Shown: positions 41,301-52,303, numbered from the stretch's first letter. The stretch: DNA of 64,000 nucleotides from Polynucleobacter sp. MWH-Berg-3C6 (GCF_018881855.1 NZ_JACVPN010000004.1:79423-143422), one strand, 5' to 3'. The notes: generated from the sequence alone by a model not told the origin. Numbers and translations: made by a program.

Positions 41301-43079
41301 GGCGTAACGACAGAGTACTTGCGTTCTGCAGATCAAATTCAGATCAAGATGGCGCAAGGCGCAAAGCCAGGTGAAGGCGGTCAATTACCAGGCGGTAAAG
41401 TATCTGACTACATTGGTAAGTTGCGTTTCTCAGTGCCAGGCGTTGGTTTAATTTCTCCTCCTCCGCACCATGACATTTATTCAATTGAAGATATTGCCCA
41501 ATTGATTCATGACTTGAAGAACGTCAATCCAAAAGCAGATGTTTCTGTCAAATTAGTATCTGAAGTTGGTGTAGGTACAGTTGCGGCTGGTGTTGCCAAG
41601 GCAAAAGCGGATCACGTAGTGATTGCTGGTCATGATGGCGGCACTGGCGCATCTCCACTATCTTCAATTAAGCACGCTGGTTCACCATGGGAACTGGGCT
41701 TGGCTGAAACCCAGCAAACCTTGGTTCTCAATGGTTTACGTAGCCGTATTCGCGTTCAAGCTGACGGCCAAATGAAGACGGGTCGCGACGTAGTTATTGG
41801 TGCTCTATTGGGCGCTGATGAGTTTGGTTTTGCGACAGCTCCATTGGTAGTAGAGGGTTGCATCATGATGCGTAAGTGCCATTTAAATACTTGCCCAGTC
41901 GGTGTTGCTACTCAAGATCCAGAGTTACGTAAGAAATTCTCTGGTAAGCCAGAGCATGTTGTGAACTTCTTCTTCTTTATTGCTGAAGAAGCTCGCGAGA
42001 TCATGGCGCAATTGGGTATTCGGAAGTTTGATGACTTGATCGGCCGCGTTGATTTGCTAGATACTCGCAAAGGTATTGAGAACTGGAAGGTTCATGGTTT
42101 GGATTTCAGCAAAATTTTTGCTGAACCTCAAGTTGCTGCAGATGTTCCACGCTATCAAGTGTTGACACAAGATCACGGCTTAACAAGTGCGCTTGATAAC
42201 GTTTTGATCGAGAAGAGTGAGCCTGCTTTAGAGCGCGGCGAGAAAGTTTCGTTCATTGTTCCAGTGAAGAACGTGAATCGTACTGTTGGCGCAATGCTCT
42301 CAGGCGAAGTAGCGCAACGTTATGGTCACGCTGGTTTGCCTGACGACACTATCCACATTCAGTTGAATGGCACGGCGGGTCAAAGCTTTGCGGCTTTCTT
42401 GTCCCGTGGCATTACTCTGGACTTAGTAGGTGATGGCAATGACTACGTTGGCAAAGGCTTGTCTGGCGGACGTGTGATTGTTCGTGCTTCACATGAGTTC
42501 CGTGGCGATACGGCTAAGAACATCATTGTTGGTAACACCGTTTTATACGGTGCAATTGCTGGTGAAGCATTCTTCAATGGTGTTGCTGGTGAGCGTTTTG
42601 CAGTTCGTAACTCTGGAGCCACTACGGTTGTTGAAGGTACTGGTGACCACGGTTGTGAATACATGACTGGTGGAACTGTAGTGGTGCTTGGTACTACTGG
42701 CCGTAACTTTGCTGCAGGCATGAGCGGTGGTATTGCTTACGTTTATGACGAAGATGGCATGTTTGATAAGCGTTGCAATACCAGCATGGCAACGCTAGAA
42801 AAAGTTTTGCCTTCTGCAGAGCAGATTGCCAAGATGCCTCAGTCTGAGTGGCATGCTCCGGTTGATGTGAAAGATGGTGGTGAGCGCTTAACCGACGAGC
42901 AAATTTTGAAGAGCTTAATTGAGCGTCATTTCCGTTACACCGGTTCAGAGCGCGCTAAAGCACTCTTGGCTGATTGGGAAAATTCTCGTGCGCGTTTTAT
43001 CAAGGTTCTCCCAACTGAGTACAAACGTGCTCTAGGTGAGTTATGGGATAAGGCGCAAAACAAAACTGTTGCTGCTTAA
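38334..43079 (+). CDS. gltB: Glutamate synthase (NADPH), large subunit
   Basis: GltB, 1581 residues, moves the glutamine amide to 2-oxoglutarate. The class II amidotransferase nucleophile is C26 in DACGVGF, so a 25-residue propeptide is removed. The FMN domain and the 3Fe-4S cluster motif [13 protein letters not shown] follow, and the glycine-rich GXGXG beta-helix makes up the C-terminus. The ATG at 38334 is chosen: a longer frame from 38214 would encode the palindromic repeat and lacks homology. It is 38 bases before gltD. Confidence 0.95.
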   Translation: MTTQFNSDLRPIAHGLYDPSNEHDACGVGFVAHIKGKKSHEIVAQGLKILENLDHRGAVGADPLMGDGAGILIQIPDALYREEMAKQGITLPPFGEYGVGMIFLPKEHASRLACEQELERTVRLEGQVVLGWRDVPVDVKLPMSPTVRMTEPFIRQIFIGRGRDIMTTDALERKLYVIRKTASHAIQDLHLKHGKEYFVASMSARTIVYKGLLLANQVGAYYEDLQDKRAVSALALVHQRFSTNTFPAWELAHPYRMIAHNGEINTVKGNVNWVNAREGAISSPVLGDDLQKLWPLIYPGQSDTACFDNCLELLVMSGYPLAQAMMMMIPEAWEQHALMDDNRRAFYEYHAAMMEPWDGPAAMAFTDGRQIGATLDRNGLRPARYYVTDDDLVIMASEAGVLPIPENKIVQKWRLQPGKMFMIDMEQGRIIDDVELKNAVSKAKPYKSWIDAVRVKLDEVDASKADLVDEKMTIRPAAKLLDRQQAFGYTQEDIKYLMAPMAMNGEEAIGSMGNDSPLAVLSNKNKPLYNYFKQLFAQVTNPPIDPIRENMVMSLVSFIGPKPNLLDTNNINPPMRLEVSQPILDFDDITKIRHIGHYTNGKFRSYELDICYPAAWGKAGIEARLASLCAEAADAVRSGYNILIVSDRQVDEKHVAIPALLATSAIHQHLVEKGLRTSVGLVVETGSARETHHFALLAGYGAEAIHPYLAMETLTDMAKGLSGDLSGEKAVKNFVKAVGKGLQKVMSKMGISTYMSYTGSQIFEAIGLNHEIINQYFKGTPSNVGGIGVFEVAEEALRMHAAAFSNDPVLSNMLDAGGEYAFRIRGENHMWTPDTIAKLQHSTRIGAEKGYQTYKEYANIINDQTKRQMTLRGLFEFKIDPAKAIPLDEVESAKEIVKRFATGAMSLGSISTEAHATLAIAMNRIGGKSNTGEGGEDPNRYVNELKGIPIKKGETLASVLGSDVVEANIPLLDGDSLRSKIKQVASGRFGVTTEYLRSADQIQIKMAQGAKPGEGGQLPGGKVSDYIGKLRFSVPGVGLISPPPHHDIYSIEDIAQLIHDLKNVNPKADVSVKLVSEVGVGTVAAGVAKAKADHVVIAGHDGGTGASPLSSIKHAGSPWELGLAETQQTLVLNGLRSRIRVQADGQMKTGRDVVIGALLGADEFGFATAPLVVEGCIMMRKCHLNTCPVGVATQDPELRKKFSGKPEHVVNFFFFIAEEAREIMAQLGIRKFDDLIGRVDLLDTRKGIENWKVHGLDFSKIFAEPQVAADVPRYQVLTQDHGLTSALDNVLIEKSEPALERGEKVSFIVPVKNVNRTVGAMLSGEVAQRYGHAGLPDDTIHIQLNGTAGQSFAAFLSRGITLDLVGDGNDYVGKGLSGGRVIVRASHEFRGDTAKNIIVGNTVLYGAIAGEAFFNGVAGERFAVRNSGATTVVEGTGDHGCEYMTGGTVVVLGTTGRNFAAGMSGGIAYVYDEDGMFDKRCNTSMATLEKVLPSAEQIAKMPQSEWHAPVDVKDGGERLTDEQILKSLIERHFRYTGSERAKALLADWENSRARFIKVLPTEYKRALGELWDKAQNKTVAA

Positions 43080-43117
43080 TTAATACAGATATTAAGAAAA
43101 GATACTAAGGATTCGAT

Positions 43118-44581
43118 ATGGGTAAGGTCACTGGATTTATGGAGTTTGAGCGCGTCGATGAAACGTACGAAGCGCCAGTCAAACGCCTTCATCATTACAA
43201 AGAGTTTGTCGCTGCTTTAACCGACGAAGAAGCTAAAGTTCAAGGCGCGCGCTGCATGGATTGCGGTATTCCGTTTTGTAATAGCGGGTGCCCAGTGAAC
43301 AACATCATTCCCGACTTTAATGACTTGGTGTTCCATAACGACTGGAAAAATGCTTTAGATGTTTTGCAATCTACCAATAACTTTCCAGAGTTCACGGGCC
43401 GTATTTGTCCGGCACCTTGTGAAGCGGCTTGTACCTTAGGTATTAACCGCGCTCCTGTTGGCATTAAGTCTATTGAACATGCCATTATTGATAAAGGTTG
43501 GGAGAGTGGTTGGGTGAAGCCTCAGCCATCTAAAACCAAGACTGGCAAAAAGGTAGCTGTTGTTGGTGGTGGCCCTGCTGGTATGGCAGCCGCCCAGCAA
43601 TTGGCACGCGTTGGCCATGACGTCACTGTGTTTGAAAAGAATGATCGCATTGGTGGTTTGCTGCGCTACGGTATTCCAGATTTCAAAATGGAAAAGTGGT
43701 TGATTGATCGTCGTGTAGAGCAGATGCAAGCTGAAGGCGTGAAATTTGAAACCGGTGTTTTTGTTGGTAAAGAAGCCATTGGCGCCGAAGTAAAAAATTA
43801 CTCTACTAAAACAGTTTCGCCTGATCAGTTGATGAAAGACTTTGATGCAGTAGTGATTACTGGCGGTGCAGAGCAGCCACGTGATCTCCCTGTTCCTGGT
43901 CGCGAATTGGCTGGCGTGCACTATGCCTTGGAGTTTTTGATTCCACAAAACAAAGAGAATGCGGGCGATTTCAAAAATGAAATCCGCGCTACTGATAAGC
44001 ATGTTGTCGTTATTGGTGGTGGTGATACTGGTTCTGATTGTGTTGGAACATCGAATCGTCATGGCGCCACAAAAATTACTCAGTTCGAATTGCTCCCGCA
44101 ACCGCCTGAAGAAGAGAATAAGCCCTTGGTATGGCCTTATTGGCCAACCAAACTCCGTACCTCCTCTTCTCATGAAGAAGGTTGTGACCGCGATTGGTCA
44201 GTTGGAACGAAGCGTTTTGAAGGCAAAAACGGCAAAGTAGAAAAATTAATTGGTGTTCGTTTGGAGTGGAAAGACGGCAAGATGGCTGAAGTTCCAAATT
44301 CTGAATTTGAGATCAAGGCAGATTTAGTACTTCTGGCTATGGGATTTGTATCCCCAGTTCAGCAAGTGCTCAATGCTTTTGGCGTTGAGAAAGATGCGCG
44401 TGGCAACGCTAAAGCAACTGTGGATGGCCAAAATGCTTATCAAACTAACGTTCCCAAGGTTTTTGCAGCTGGTGATATGCGCCGCGGACAATCTTTAGTG
44501 GTTTGGGCAATTCGTGAAGGGCGCCAATGCGCCCAGGCAGTAGATGAGTATTTGATGGGGTCATCTGTTTTACCCCGATAA
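43118..44581 (+). CDS. gltD: Glutamate synthase (NADPH), small subunit
   Basis: GltD, 487 residues, feeds electrons from NADPH through FAD to GltB. The N-terminal cysteine sets CMDCGIPFC and CPAPCEAAC bind the two 4Fe-4S clusters. The FAD site is [16 protein letters not shown] and the NADPH site [22 protein letters not shown] precedes the ATG. It ends 10 bases before mlaF, so gltBD and mla could be cotranscribed. Confidence 0.96.
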   Translation: MGKVTGFMEFERVDETYEAPVKRLHHYKEFVAALTDEEAKVQGARCMDCGIPFCNSGCPVNNIIPDFNDLVFHNDWKNALDVLQSTNNFPEFTGRICPAPCEAACTLGINRAPVGIKSIEHAIIDKGWESGWVKPQPSKTKTGKKVAVVGGGPAGMAAAQQLARVGHDVTVFEKNDRIGGLLRYGIPDFKMEKWLIDRRVEQMQAEGVKFETGVFVGKEAIGAEVKNYSTKTVSPDQLMKDFDAVVITGGAEQPRDLPVPGRELAGVHYALEFLIPQNKENAGDFKNEIRATDKHVVVIGGGDTGSDCVGTSNRHGATKITQFELLPQPPEEENKPLVWPYWPTKLRTSSSHEEGCDRDWSVGTKRFEGKNGKVEKLIGVRLEWKDGKMAEVPNSEFEIKADLVLLAMGFVSPVQQVLNAFGVEKDARGNAKATVDGQNAYQTNVPKVFAAGDMRRGQSLVVWAIREGRQCAQAVDEYLMGSSVLPR

Positions 44582-44591
44582 TATTGGGGAT

Positions 44592-45443
44592 ATGAACACT
44601 GTCCACCCAAACTCTTTGGATGCAAGCAAGCAATCTATAGGAGAAGTTGTCGTTTCCGTCAAGGACGTCGACTTTTCCTATGCTCCTGGTGAGCGACAGA
44701 TTTTGTCAGGTCTCAATATGGAGTTTCGTCGCGGCCAAGTGGTCGCAGTGATGGGCGGATCGGGCTGCGGTAAAACTACCATCTTGCGTTTAATCGGCGG
44801 TCAATTTACTGCACAATCTGGTCAAGTTTTATTTGAAGGCCAAGACATCGGCAAGATGACCGGTGATCAATTAATGAATGCTCGTCGTCGCATGGGTATG
44901 TTATTTCAGTTTGGTGCTTTGTTTACCGATCTCAGCGTTTTTGAAAACGTAGCATTCCCATTACGCGAACATACTGATTTAAGTGAAGAACTTTTACGTT
45001 CCTTAGTATTGATGAAGTTAAATGCGGTGGGATTACGTGGTGCTCGTGATTTAATGCCATCGCAAATTTCTGGTGGCATGGCAAGACGGGTTGCCCTCGC
45101 TAGAGCAATTGCTTTAGACCCTCCCCTCATCATGTATGACGAGCCTTTTGCAGGCTTAGACCCAATCTCTTTAGGCATTACTGCACGCTTAATACGTGAT
45201 CTGAATAACGCCCTCGGAGCCACGAGTTTATTGGTTACACACGATGTTGAAGAGACTTTTGAAATTGCTGATTACGTCTACTTTATCGCGAATGGCCGGA
45301 TTGGCGCACAAGGTACGCCTGCTGAATTAAGTCGCTCGACCGATCCTTTTGTTAGACAGTTTTTGGATGCTGCACCTGATGGTCCAGTACCTTTTCATTA
45401 CCCAGGTCAAAGCTTGGCTGAAGATTTTGGAGTGAGCATTTAA
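44592..45443 (+). CDS. mlaF: Phospholipid transport ABC ATPase MlaF
   Basis: MlaF, 283 residues, powers the MlaFEDB complex that moves phospholipids between the inner membrane and periplasmic MlaC. Walker [10 protein letters not shown], the ABC signature [16 protein letters not shown], Walker [14 protein letters not shown] and the switch His in VTHDVEE are all present. An extra ~15 N-terminal residues precede the usual start. The last codons overlap the mlaE start. Confidence 0.95.
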   Translation: MNTVHPNSLDASKQSIGEVVVSVKDVDFSYAPGERQILSGLNMEFRRGQVVAVMGGSGCGKTTILRLIGGQFTAQSGQVLFEGQDIGKMTGDQLMNARRRMGMLFQFGALFTDLSVFENVAFPLREHTDLSEELLRSLVLMKLNAVGLRGARDLMPSQISGGMARRVALARAIALDPPLIMYDEPFAGLDPISLGITARLIRDLNNALGATSLLVTHDVEETFEIADYVYFIANGRIGAQGTPAELSRSTDPFVRQFLDAAPDGPVPFHYPGQSLAEDFGVSI

Positions 45444-46240
45444 TGACTGCTCTTCAAAAACTTCTCGACTTATTTGGCGACCTTGGATTTTTTGTTCGTC
45501 GCAACTTGAGTAGTCTCGGGCTTGCTACAAGAATGTTTGTAGCAGTCATTTTGCGTTCAGGATTTTTACTGAAAAGACCTCGCCTCGTCATCGATCAAAT
45601 CCTCTTTGTTGGCAATCTCTCTTTTGTGATCATTGCGGTCTCGGGTTTATTTGTAGGATTTGTATTGGGATTGCAGGGCTACTACACCTTAAATCGCTAT
45701 GGCTCAGAGCAGGCCCTGGGTTTATTGGTTGCACTTTCTTTGACTCGTGAATTAGGCCCAGTTATTACTGCTCTGCTGTTTGCTGGTCGTGCGGGTACTT
45801 CATTGACCGCAGAAATTGGCTTAATGAAAGCCGGTGAGCAATTAAGTGCAATGGAGATGATGGCTGTTGACCCCTTAGGCAGAGTGATAGCCCCAAGACT
45901 TTGGGCTGGCATTATTTCTATGCCAATTTTGGCAACCATCTTTACTGCGGTAGGCGTCATGGGTGGCTATTTTGTGGGAGTTCCCCTGATTGGTGTTGAT
46001 TCTGGGGCCTTTTGGTCTCAGATGCAGGGTGGTGTAGATCTCTTTTCAGATATCGGTAATGGCTTAATTAAAAGCATGGTGTTTGGTGTGGCAGTGACGT
46101 TTATTGCCCTTTATCAGGGTTATGAAGCGAAGCCTACGCCTGAGGGCGTATCGCAGGCCACCACTCGGACAGTGGTGATTTCTTCTTTATCGGTTTTAGC
46201 GTTGGATTTCCTGCTAACCGCAATGATGTTCTCGAACTAG
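45443..46240 (+). CDS. mlaE: Phospholipid transport permease MlaE
   Basis: MlaE, 265 residues, is the permease of the Mla complex, with about five to six hydrophobic segments. The family signature EIGLMKAGEQLSAMEMMAVDP lies in the centre, preceded by LTRELGPVITALLFAGRAG. Its start overlaps the mlaF stop by one base (TAATG), indicating coupling. Confidence 0.95.
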   Translation: MTALQKLLDLFGDLGFFVRRNLSSLGLATRMFVAVILRSGFLLKRPRLVIDQILFVGNLSFVIIAVSGLFVGFVLGLQGYYTLNRYGSEQALGLLVALSLTRELGPVITALLFAGRAGTSLTAEIGLMKAGEQLSAMEMMAVDPLGRVIAPRLWAGIISMPILATIFTAVGVMGGYFVGVPLIGVDSGAFWSQMQGGVDLFSDIGNGLIKSMVFGVAVTFIALYQGYEAKPTPEGVSQATTRTVVISSLSVLALDFLLTAMMFSN

Positions 46241-46261
46241 AAAGAATAAACTGGGACTCTT

Positions 46262-46744
46262 ATGAGAAAAAGTGCAATTGATATTTGGGTAGGAATTTTT
46301 GTTGCCATTGGTTTATTGGCAGCTCTATTTCTGGCATTGAAGGTCGGCAATATGAATGCAGTGTCATTTGCACCCACTTATAAAATTTCTGCGCGCTTTG
46401 ACAATATTGGCGGATTAAAACCTCGTGCACCAGTGAAGAGTGCTGGAGTGGTAGTTGGACGTATTGCTAATATTTCCTTTGATGACAAAACCTATCAAGC
46501 AACTGTTGTGATGACAATTGAAGATTCTTATAAGTTTCCAAAAGACTCATCCGCAAAGATTTTGACTTCAGGATTGTTGGGCGAGCAATATATTGGCCTT
46601 GAGGCTGGCGGCTCGGATGATTTTTTGGCTAATGGCGAAAAAATTACCCAGACCCAATCAGCAATTGTTTTAGAAAACCTCATTAGTCAGTTTCTCTATA
46701 ACAAGGCAGCAGATAGCGGGCAAGATAAGGGTGCAGCAAAGTAA
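46262..46744 (+). CDS. mlaD: Phospholipid transport MCE protein MlaD
   Basis: MlaD, 160 residues, forms the hexameric periplasmic ring on the MlaFE complex. One N-terminal membrane helix (about residues 7-27) is followed by a single MCE domain with FDNIGGLKPRAPVKSAGVVVG and the SGLLGEQYIGLEAGG segment. It begins MRKSAIDIWVGIFV. The stop overlaps the mlaA start by one base. Confidence 0.95.
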   Translation: MRKSAIDIWVGIFVAIGLLAALFLALKVGNMNAVSFAPTYKISARFDNIGGLKPRAPVKSAGVVVGRIANISFDDKTYQATVVMTIEDSYKFPKDSSAKILTSGLLGEQYIGLEAGGSDDFLANGEKITQTQSAIVLENLISQFLYNKAADSGQDKGAAK

Positions 46745-47502
46745 TGCCGTCTGTAGTCAAGTTCATCAGCAGGGCTAGGCAATGCATCTTGTTATGTATA
46801 GCTTCTGTCTTAGTAGGCTGCGCCTCAATACCTGCAGGGGTTGAGCCTTCACCACAAGATCCTTGGGAGCGATTTAATCGCTCCGTTTTTGAATTCAATG
46901 AAGGTCTTGATGCCTATTTATTGAAACCAGTAGTCGCTGGTTATCGATTTGTTTTACCTGAATTTGTGCGTGAAGGTATTTACAACTTCTTTAGTAACTA
47001 CAACGATATCTATACAGCTTTGCAAAATATGTTGCAGGGTAAGCCCGACTTTGCCTTCAATGATTTGATGCGCGTGGTAGTTAATACCACCTTTGGTTTG
47101 GGTGGATTAATCGATATGGCCACTCCTGGCGGTTTAGAAAAGCACAAGGAAGACTGGGGCCAAACTTTTGGTGTTTGGGGTGTACCTGCTGGCCCATACG
47201 TAGTCTTGCCTTTCTTTGGACCAAGTAACGTACGCGATACCTTTGGAACGGTTGCTGATTTAGAGTCCGATTATCTCTTCAGTTACGTTAAAGATATTGG
47301 GTTACGAAACAGTATTACTGGCTTACGCGTTGTAAATGCTCGCAATACTTACTACGAAGCTGGTGATTTATTGGATGGGGCTGCGATTGATAAGTACAGC
47401 TTTATGCGAGATGCTTATATTCAGCGTCGTCAGTATCAAATTAACGAGGGCCGTGATGATGAAGAGCCTACGATGCCCGTTTACCAGAATCCTTACGAGT
47501 AA
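46744..47502 (+). CDS. mlaA: Outer-membrane lipoprotein MlaA (VacJ)
   Basis: MlaA, 252 residues, sits in the outer membrane beside porins and withdraws misplaced phospholipids for MlaC. The lipobox LVGC has its Cys at 26, followed by the family segments DPWERFNRSVFEFNEGLD and GGLIDMATPGGLEKHKEDWGQ. In E. coli mlaA is unlinked; here it is inside the mla operon between mlaD and mlaC, as in other Burkholderiales. A short charged tail follows residue 230. Confidence 0.95.
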   Translation: MPSVVKFISRARQCILLCIASVLVGCASIPAGVEPSPQDPWERFNRSVFEFNEGLDAYLLKPVVAGYRFVLPEFVREGIYNFFSNYNDIYTALQNMLQGKPDFAFNDLMRVVVNTTFGLGGLIDMATPGGLEKHKEDWGQTFGVWGVPAGPYVVLPFFGPSNVRDTFGTVADLESDYLFSYVKDIGLRNSITGLRVVNARNTYYEAGDLLDGAAIDKYSFMRDAYIQRRQYQINEGRDDEEPTMPVYQNPYE

Positions 47503-47564
47503 GCGATTTAGCTGAGGGGCTAAAATTAGCCTCAATCAAGATAAAAATAGCGAGATAATTGGAT

Positions 47565-48206
47565 ATGAAAATTTTTAAAAAATTGACCAAGTCTTTAGTA
47601 GCAGGTTTGCTACTTATCTCCGGCGCAGTCTTTGCGCAAATCCCTGATCAAACAACGGCTCCTGATGTGCTGATCAAAATGGTTGTGTCTGATGTTATGG
47701 CCTCCGTGAAGGCGGACCCTGAAATCCAAAAGGGCAATATTCCGAGGGTAGTCGATTTAGTTGAAAAGAAAATTGTTCCTTATACCGATATGCGCCGCAC
47801 CACCGAAATGGCAATGGGCCCCAATTGGAAGAAGGCAACCCCTGAGCAGCAAAATCAATTGGTCATGGAATTCAAAAACTTATTAATCCGCACATACTCT
47901 GGCGCCTTGAGCCAGCTGCGGGATCAGACAGTGCAATTTAAGATACTTCGTGCAGCACCAGACGATAAGGAAGTTGTTGTCAAAACCGTTGTCCTTGGTC
48001 GTGGAGATCCAGTCCCATTGGATTACCGTCTGGAGAAAACCGACAAAGGTTGGAAAGTCTACGATATGAACATCATGGGTGTTTGGTTAGTTGAGGCTTA
48101 CCGTAATCAGTTCTCAAATCAGATTAGTCAAAATGGAATTGATGGCCTTGTGAAATTTTTGCAAGAACGCAATAAGCAGTTAGCTAGCGCTAAGCCAGCA
48201 AATTAA
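47565..48206 (+). CDS. mlaC: Periplasmic phospholipid carrier MlaC
   Basis: MlaC, 213 residues, shuttles phospholipids between MlaA and MlaFEDB. A signal peptide ends near VFAQ (residue ~24). The family core includes VEKKIVPYTDMRRTTEMAMG and WKVYDMNIMGVWLVEAYRNQF. The ATG at 47565 is preferred to an in-frame TTG at 47559. Confidence 0.95.
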   Translation: MKIFKKLTKSLVAGLLLISGAVFAQIPDQTTAPDVLIKMVVSDVMASVKADPEIQKGNIPRVVDLVEKKIVPYTDMRRTTEMAMGPNWKKATPEQQNQLVMEFKNLLIRTYSGALSQLRDQTVQFKILRAAPDDKEVVVKTVVLGRGDPVPLDYRLEKTDKGWKVYDMNIMGVWLVEAYRNQFSNQISQNGIDGLVKFLQERNKQLASAKPAN

Positions 48207-48233
48207 TAACAATATTCATTTAGATATTTTTCA

Positions 48234-48491
48234 ATGACCTTTTCTTTACCTACAACCGTTACACAGGAAAACGTTCTGCAGTTAGAAAAAGAAGGCTTGT
48301 TAAATTTAGCGAACTTAAGAACGATTAATTGCTCTGCCTTAAAAGATTTTGATTCCACAGTACTAACTGTTTTATTGGCATGGCAAAAAAAGCTGAAGGC
48401 TGATGGTCAGTCCCTATCTATAGAGCATGCACCTGAGAAGCTAAAAGTATTGGCCAGCGTATATGGTGTATCCGCATTGCTAGGTTTGTAA
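48234..48491 (+). CDS. mlaB: STAS-domain protein MlaB
   Basis: A small STAS domain of 85 residues. MlaB is the cytoplasmic subunit that stabilises MlaF. The pattern INCSALKDFDSTVLTVLLAW matches the STAS loop and helix where the conserved Asp-Ser/Thr lies. The sequence is weakly conserved, and the assignment relies partly on position after mlaC. It is followed after four bases by an ABC transporter gene. Confidence 0.85.
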   Translation: MTFSLPTTVTQENVLQLEKEGLLNLANLRTINCSALKDFDSTVLTVLLAWQKKLKADGQSLSIEHAPEKLKVLASVYGVSALLGL

Positions 48492-48495
48492 TAGC

Positions 48496-49248
48496 ATGCA
48501 TCCTGCAATTTCAATTCAAAACATATCCAAACATTATGGGGCGCTTCAGGCCCTAGACGATGTTTCTCTCACTATTGAGCCCGGTGAATTTTTTGGCCTA
48601 CTTGGCCCTAACGGCGCTGGTAAAACCACGCTGATCTCTATCTTGGCAGGCTTGGTAACCCCAAGTGCGGGTCATGCAGCAATTATGGGTGCTGATGTAC
48701 AAAAGGCTTTTCGTGAGGCGCGTCGCATGTTGGGCGTTGTTCCTCAAGAATTGGTATTTGATCCTTTTTTCACCGTTCGTGAAACCTTGCGTTTCCAATC
48801 TGGCTACTTTGGTATTCGCAATAACGACGCATGGATTGATGAGATCATCGCAAATCTTGATCTCACAGCAAAGGCTGATAGCAATATGCGTTCTTTGTCG
48901 GGCGGCATGAAACGTCGTGTATTGGTTGCCCAGGCATTAGTGCACAGACCACCGGTGATTATTTTGGATGAGCCAACTGCTGGGGTGGATGTAGAGTTGC
49001 GCCAGTCTTTATGGCAGTTCATTAGTAGACTCAATCAAGATGGCCACACCATTGTGTTAACTACGCATTATTTAGAAGAGGCTGAAGCCTTATGTCAGCG
49101 CATTGCCATGCTCAAGCAAGGCAAGATTGTTGCGTTAGATACCACTGCCAATCTTTTAGCTCGCTACGGTTCGGTCAAAAAAGATGGCGAAGGCAAGACC
49201 GATCTGGAAGAGGTTTTTGTCAACATCATGTCTGGGGGTGCTTTATGA
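48496..49248 (+). CDS. ABC-2 type transporter ATPase (YadG-like)
   Basis: An ABC ATPase of 250 residues with Walker A GPNGAGKTT, signature LSGGMKRRVLVAQALV, Walker B VIILDEPTAGVD and the switch His in LTTHYLEEAE. It is closest by pattern to YadG/CcmA-type exporters. Its permease follows with a four-base overlap. The substrate is unknown; the pair regularly follows mlaB in Burkholderiales, which may point to an envelope role. Confidence 0.9.
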   Translation: MHPAISIQNISKHYGALQALDDVSLTIEPGEFFGLLGPNGAGKTTLISILAGLVTPSAGHAAIMGADVQKAFREARRMLGVVPQELVFDPFFTVRETLRFQSGYFGIRNNDAWIDEIIANLDLTAKADSNMRSLSGGMKRRVLVAQALVHRPPVIILDEPTAGVDVELRQSLWQFISRLNQDGHTIVLTTHYLEEAEALCQRIAMLKQGKIVALDTTANLLARYGSVKKDGEGKTDLEEVFVNIMSGGAL

Positions 49249-50033
49249 AGCATGGACTCAGTAGACCGCCTTTAGAGTACGGCAGCGGCTTCCCCACATT
49301 ACTGCGCAAAGAAATATTGCGTTTTTATAAGGTTGGATTTCAGACTGTAGCGGCACCGGTATTAACAGCGGTTTTGTATCTCATGATTTTTGGACATGTT
49401 CTCGAAGGTAGAGAGGTCTATGGCCGTTTGAGTTACACAGCATTTTTGATACCAGGTTTGGTCATGATGAGCGTTTTACAAAATGCATTTGCAAATACCT
49501 CCTCATCCCTAATCCAGTCGAAGGTCACGGGCAACTTGGTATTTGTTTTGCTTGCCCCTTTGAGCCATTTTGAATTCTATGCGGCCTATATATTGGCGGC
49601 CGTGTTTCGTGGTGTCGTAGTGGGCTTTGGCGTATTTGTGATTACCGCTTGGTATGGCTTGCCGGCACTAGAACACCCATTGTGGATTCTGACTTTTGCA
49701 TTTTTGGGTGCCGCTATTTTGGGTAGCCTGGGTTTGATTGCTGGTATCTGGGCGGATAAATATGATCAACTCGCTGCTTTTCAGAACTTTGTCATCATGC
49801 CCGCCACCATGTTGTCTGGCGTTTTCTACTCGATTCATTCACTGCCACTAGCCTGGCAAGTGGTTTCCCATTTCAACCCATTTTTTTACATGATTGATGG
49901 CTTCCGTTACGGCTTCTTTGGAGTTTCTGATATTTCCCCATGGAATAGTTTGGCAATCGTGGCTTGTTTCTTTATTGTGGTTTCAGTGATTGCTTTACGC
50001 TTGTTACAAAAGGGCTATAAGCTCCGCCATTAA
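49245..50033 (+). CDS. ABC-2 type transporter permease (YadH-like)
   Basis: A 262-residue ABC-2 permease with about six membrane segments. The pattern YTAFLIPGLVMMSVLQNAFANTS-type in TM2-TM3 and FNPFFYMIDGFRYGFFG near the end is characteristic. The ATG at 49245 overlaps the ATPase stop (ATGA); a longer frame from 49092 lies entirely in the ATPase gene and is rejected. It forms a transporter with the preceding ATPase. Confidence 0.9.
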   Translation: MKHGLSRPPLEYGSGFPTLLRKEILRFYKVGFQTVAAPVLTAVLYLMIFGHVLEGREVYGRLSYTAFLIPGLVMMSVLQNAFANTSSSLIQSKVTGNLVFVLLAPLSHFEFYAAYILAAVFRGVVVGFGVFVITAWYGLPALEHPLWILTFAFLGAAILGSLGLIAGIWADKYDQLAAFQNFVIMPATMLSGVFYSIHSLPLAWQVVSHFNPFFYMIDGFRYGFFGVSDISPWNSLAIVACFFIVVSVIALRLLQKGYKLRH

Positions 50034-50068
50034 GTATTCACATTATTACGTTTTATTAGGAGAGATGT

Positions 50069-50317
50069 ATGTTTCCAACCCCAGAGCAAATTGAGGGCTA
50101 TATCAAGCAGGGCATTACCTGCACCCACATTCAGGTAGAGGGCGATGGCCAGCATTTTTTTGCAACGATTGTGAGCCCAGACTTTGAGGGTAAGCGCTTG
50201 GTACAGCGTCACCAATTGGTATATGGCGCAATGGGCGATCGCATGAAGGCAGAAGTGCATGCCTTATCCATTAAGGCTTTTACACCCGAAGAGTTTGCTC
50301 AAAACCCTGCAGCCTAA
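50069..50317 (+). CDS. ibaG: BolA-family protein IbaG
   Basis: An 82-residue BolA/IbaG protein, which works with monothiol glutaredoxins in iron-sulfur traffic and stress response. The class signature LVQRHQLVYGAMGDRMKAEVHAL holds the conserved His ligand. AGGAGAG precedes the ATG. The mla-ibaG-murA order is conserved across proteobacteria, with the ABC pair inserted here. Confidence 0.92.
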   Translation: MFPTPEQIEGYIKQGITCTHIQVEGDGQHFFATIVSPDFEGKRLVQRHQLVYGAMGDRMKAEVHALSIKAFTPEEFAQNPAA

Positions 50318-50360
50318 ATATTAATAACAGAACTACGACAGTTTTTATTGGAATCGTTTC

Positions 50361-51635
50361 ATGGATAAATTACGAATGGTTGGCGGCACTCCTCTCAAAG
50401 GTGAGGTGGTGATCGCAGGAGCCAAAAATGCAGCTCTACCCATTCTTTGTGCCTGCTTACTTACTGACCAACCAGTCGTGTTGCGCAACGTGCCAGATTT
50501 ACAGGATGTCCGCACGATGCTCAAGCTTTTGCAAGAAATCGGCGTCACAGTCAATTTTCCAGATGCAAGTGATCGCAGTCATTTGGTATTGAGTGCTGCG
50601 GTAATTAAGAGTTCAGAAGCGACCTATGAGAGGGTGAAAACCATGCGCGCCTCTATTTTGGTTTTGGGCCCACTGTTAGCCAGAATGCATAGCGCCAAGG
50701 TTTCTTTGCCAGGTGGTTGCGCCATTGGTGCTCGGCCAGTGGATCAGCACATTAAGGGCCTCAAAGCCATGGGTGCAAGTATCAAGATTAAGAGCGGTTA
50801 TATCCAAGCAGAGACAAAATCACCAGCCGATCGTCTCAAGGGCGCATCGATTTTGACCGACATGATTACGGTAACAGGCACAGAGAATTTATTGATGGCT
50901 GCTACCTTGGCCACAGGCACCACCATTTTAGAAAATGCTGCACGCGAACCAGAGGTTGGCGATCTTGCTGAATTGCTAGTCAAGATGGGTGCAAAGATTT
51001 CTGGCATTGGTACCGATCGCTTAGTGATTGAGGGCGTTGAAAAACTTCATGGTGCTGAGCATTCGGTGATTCCGGATCGTATTGAAGCGGGTACATTCTT
51101 ATGCGCAGTTGCCGCTGCTGGTGGTGAAGTGGTGGTGAAACATTGCCGCCCCGATACTTTAGACGCGGTAGTGGTTAAGCTCAAAGAGGCTGGTCTACAA
51201 ATGGAGATTGGCGCCGATTGGATTAAGGCCTCTATGCAAGGTCGCCCTAAGGCAGTGAGTTTTCGTACTTCAGAGTACCCAGCTTTCCCAACCGATATGC
51301 AGGCGCAATTGATGGCTGTGAATGCTGTAGCTGCTGGCAGCTCAATGATTACCGAAACTATTTTCGAGAATCGTTTTATGCACGTTCAAGAGTTAAATCG
51401 CCTAGGTGCAGATATCGCAATCGAAGGAAATACTGCCATTGCGCAGGGCGTTGAAAAGCTCTCGGGCGCGATTGTGATGGCTACCGACTTACGTGCCTCT
51501 GCTAGTTTGGTGATTGCTGGCCTGGCGGCTCAAGGTGAAACTCAGGTTGACCGGATCTACCATTTGGATCGTGGCTATGACCGCATGGAGCATAAATTGA
51601 CGCTGTTGGGTGCAAAGATTGAGCGCATAAAGTAA
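50361..51635 (+). CDS. murA: UDP-N-acetylglucosamine 1-carboxyvinyltransferase
   Basis: MurA, 424 residues, transfers enolpyruvate to UDP-GlcNAc, the first committed step of peptidoglycan synthesis. The active-site cysteine that fosfomycin alkylates is in [15 protein letters not shown]22-type and N23-type residues lie in the [14 protein letters not shown] loop. The enzyme appears fosfomycin-sensitive by sequence. It lies 20 bases before hisG. Confidence 0.97.
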   Translation: MDKLRMVGGTPLKGEVVIAGAKNAALPILCACLLTDQPVVLRNVPDLQDVRTMLKLLQEIGVTVNFPDASDRSHLVLSAAVIKSSEATYERVKTMRASILVLGPLLARMHSAKVSLPGGCAIGARPVDQHIKGLKAMGASIKIKSGYIQAETKSPADRLKGASILTDMITVTGTENLLMAATLATGTTILENAAREPEVGDLAELLVKMGAKISGIGTDRLVIEGVEKLHGAEHSVIPDRIEAGTFLCAVAAAGGEVVVKHCRPDTLDAVVVKLKEAGLQMEIGADWIKASMQGRPKAVSFRTSEYPAFPTDMQAQLMAVNAVAAGSSMITETIFENRFMHVQELNRLGADIAIEGNTAIAQGVEKLSGAIVMATDLRASASLVIAGLAAQGETQVDRIYHLDRGYDRMEHKLTLLGAKIERIK

Positions 51636-51655
51636 GCCTGATGGATAATTAGTCC

Positions 51656-52282
51656 ATGAAATTGACTTTAGCCCTCTCCAAAGGGCGTATCTTCGAAGAG
51701 ACTGCTGAGATCTTATCCAAGGTCGGCATTGTGCCGAAGGAAGATCCTGAGAAGTCACGCAAGCTGATTATTGAGACCTCAAATCCAGATGTCCGTTTGA
51801 TTATTGTGCGCGCCTCTGATGTGCCAACTTATGTGCAATTTGGCGGTGCTGATTTTGGCGTGGCAGGGCTAGATGTACTGATGGAAAAAGGCACAGACGG
51901 CCTTTATGTGCCATACGATCTCAATATTGCAAAGTGCCGCATGTCGGTTGCAGTGCGCGAAGGCTTTGACTACGCAGCAGCAGTTAAACAAGGCTCTCGT
52001 TTAAAGGTGGCCACCAAATACGTGAATTGCGCACGTGAGCACTTTGCTAATAAAGGCGTACACATCGATACGATTCAGCTCTATGGTTCTATGGAGCTTG
52101 CCCCGCTAGTTGGTTTGGCTGATGCAATTGTCGATTTGGTCTCTACTGGTAATACTTTAAAAGCGAATGGTTTAGTTGAAGTGGAGCCAATTGCGGATAT
52201 CAGTGCGCGCCTAGTAGTAAACCAGGCCTCATACAAGCGTAAGCGTGCTCAATTGCAACCTATTTTTGAGTTACTGAAGTAA
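51656..52282 (+). CDS. hisG: ATP phosphoribosyltransferase, short form
   Basis: HisG, 208 residues, joins ATP and PRPP in the first step of histidine synthesis. This is the short form, lacking the C-terminal regulatory domain, so it needs HisZ as a partner; no hisZ is in the window. It begins [15 protein letters not shown] and contains the signature [20 protein letters not shown]. First gene of the his cluster. No clear Shine-Dalgarno is present. Confidence 0.96.
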   Translation: MKLTLALSKGRIFEETAEILSKVGIVPKEDPEKSRKLIIETSNPDVRLIIVRASDVPTYVQFGGADFGVAGLDVLMEKGTDGLYVPYDLNIAKCRMSVAVREGFDYAAAVKQGSRLKVATKYVNCAREHFANKGVHIDTIQLYGSMELAPLVGLADAIVDLVSTGNTLKANGLVEVEPIADISARLVVNQASYKRKRAQLQPIFELLK

Positions 52283-52303
52283 GGCATATTCCTTTTCGCT
52301 CAA

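Noticed and set aside
43436..44173. Antisense open frame of 245 codons within gltD
   Set aside because: It is fully covered by the well-supported gltD, and its translation shows no recognisable domain or composition bias of a real protein.
49092..49244. In-frame upstream extension of the ABC permease
   Set aside because: It lies wholly inside the ATPase gene in another frame, and the ATGA overlap start at 49245 gives a normal permease.
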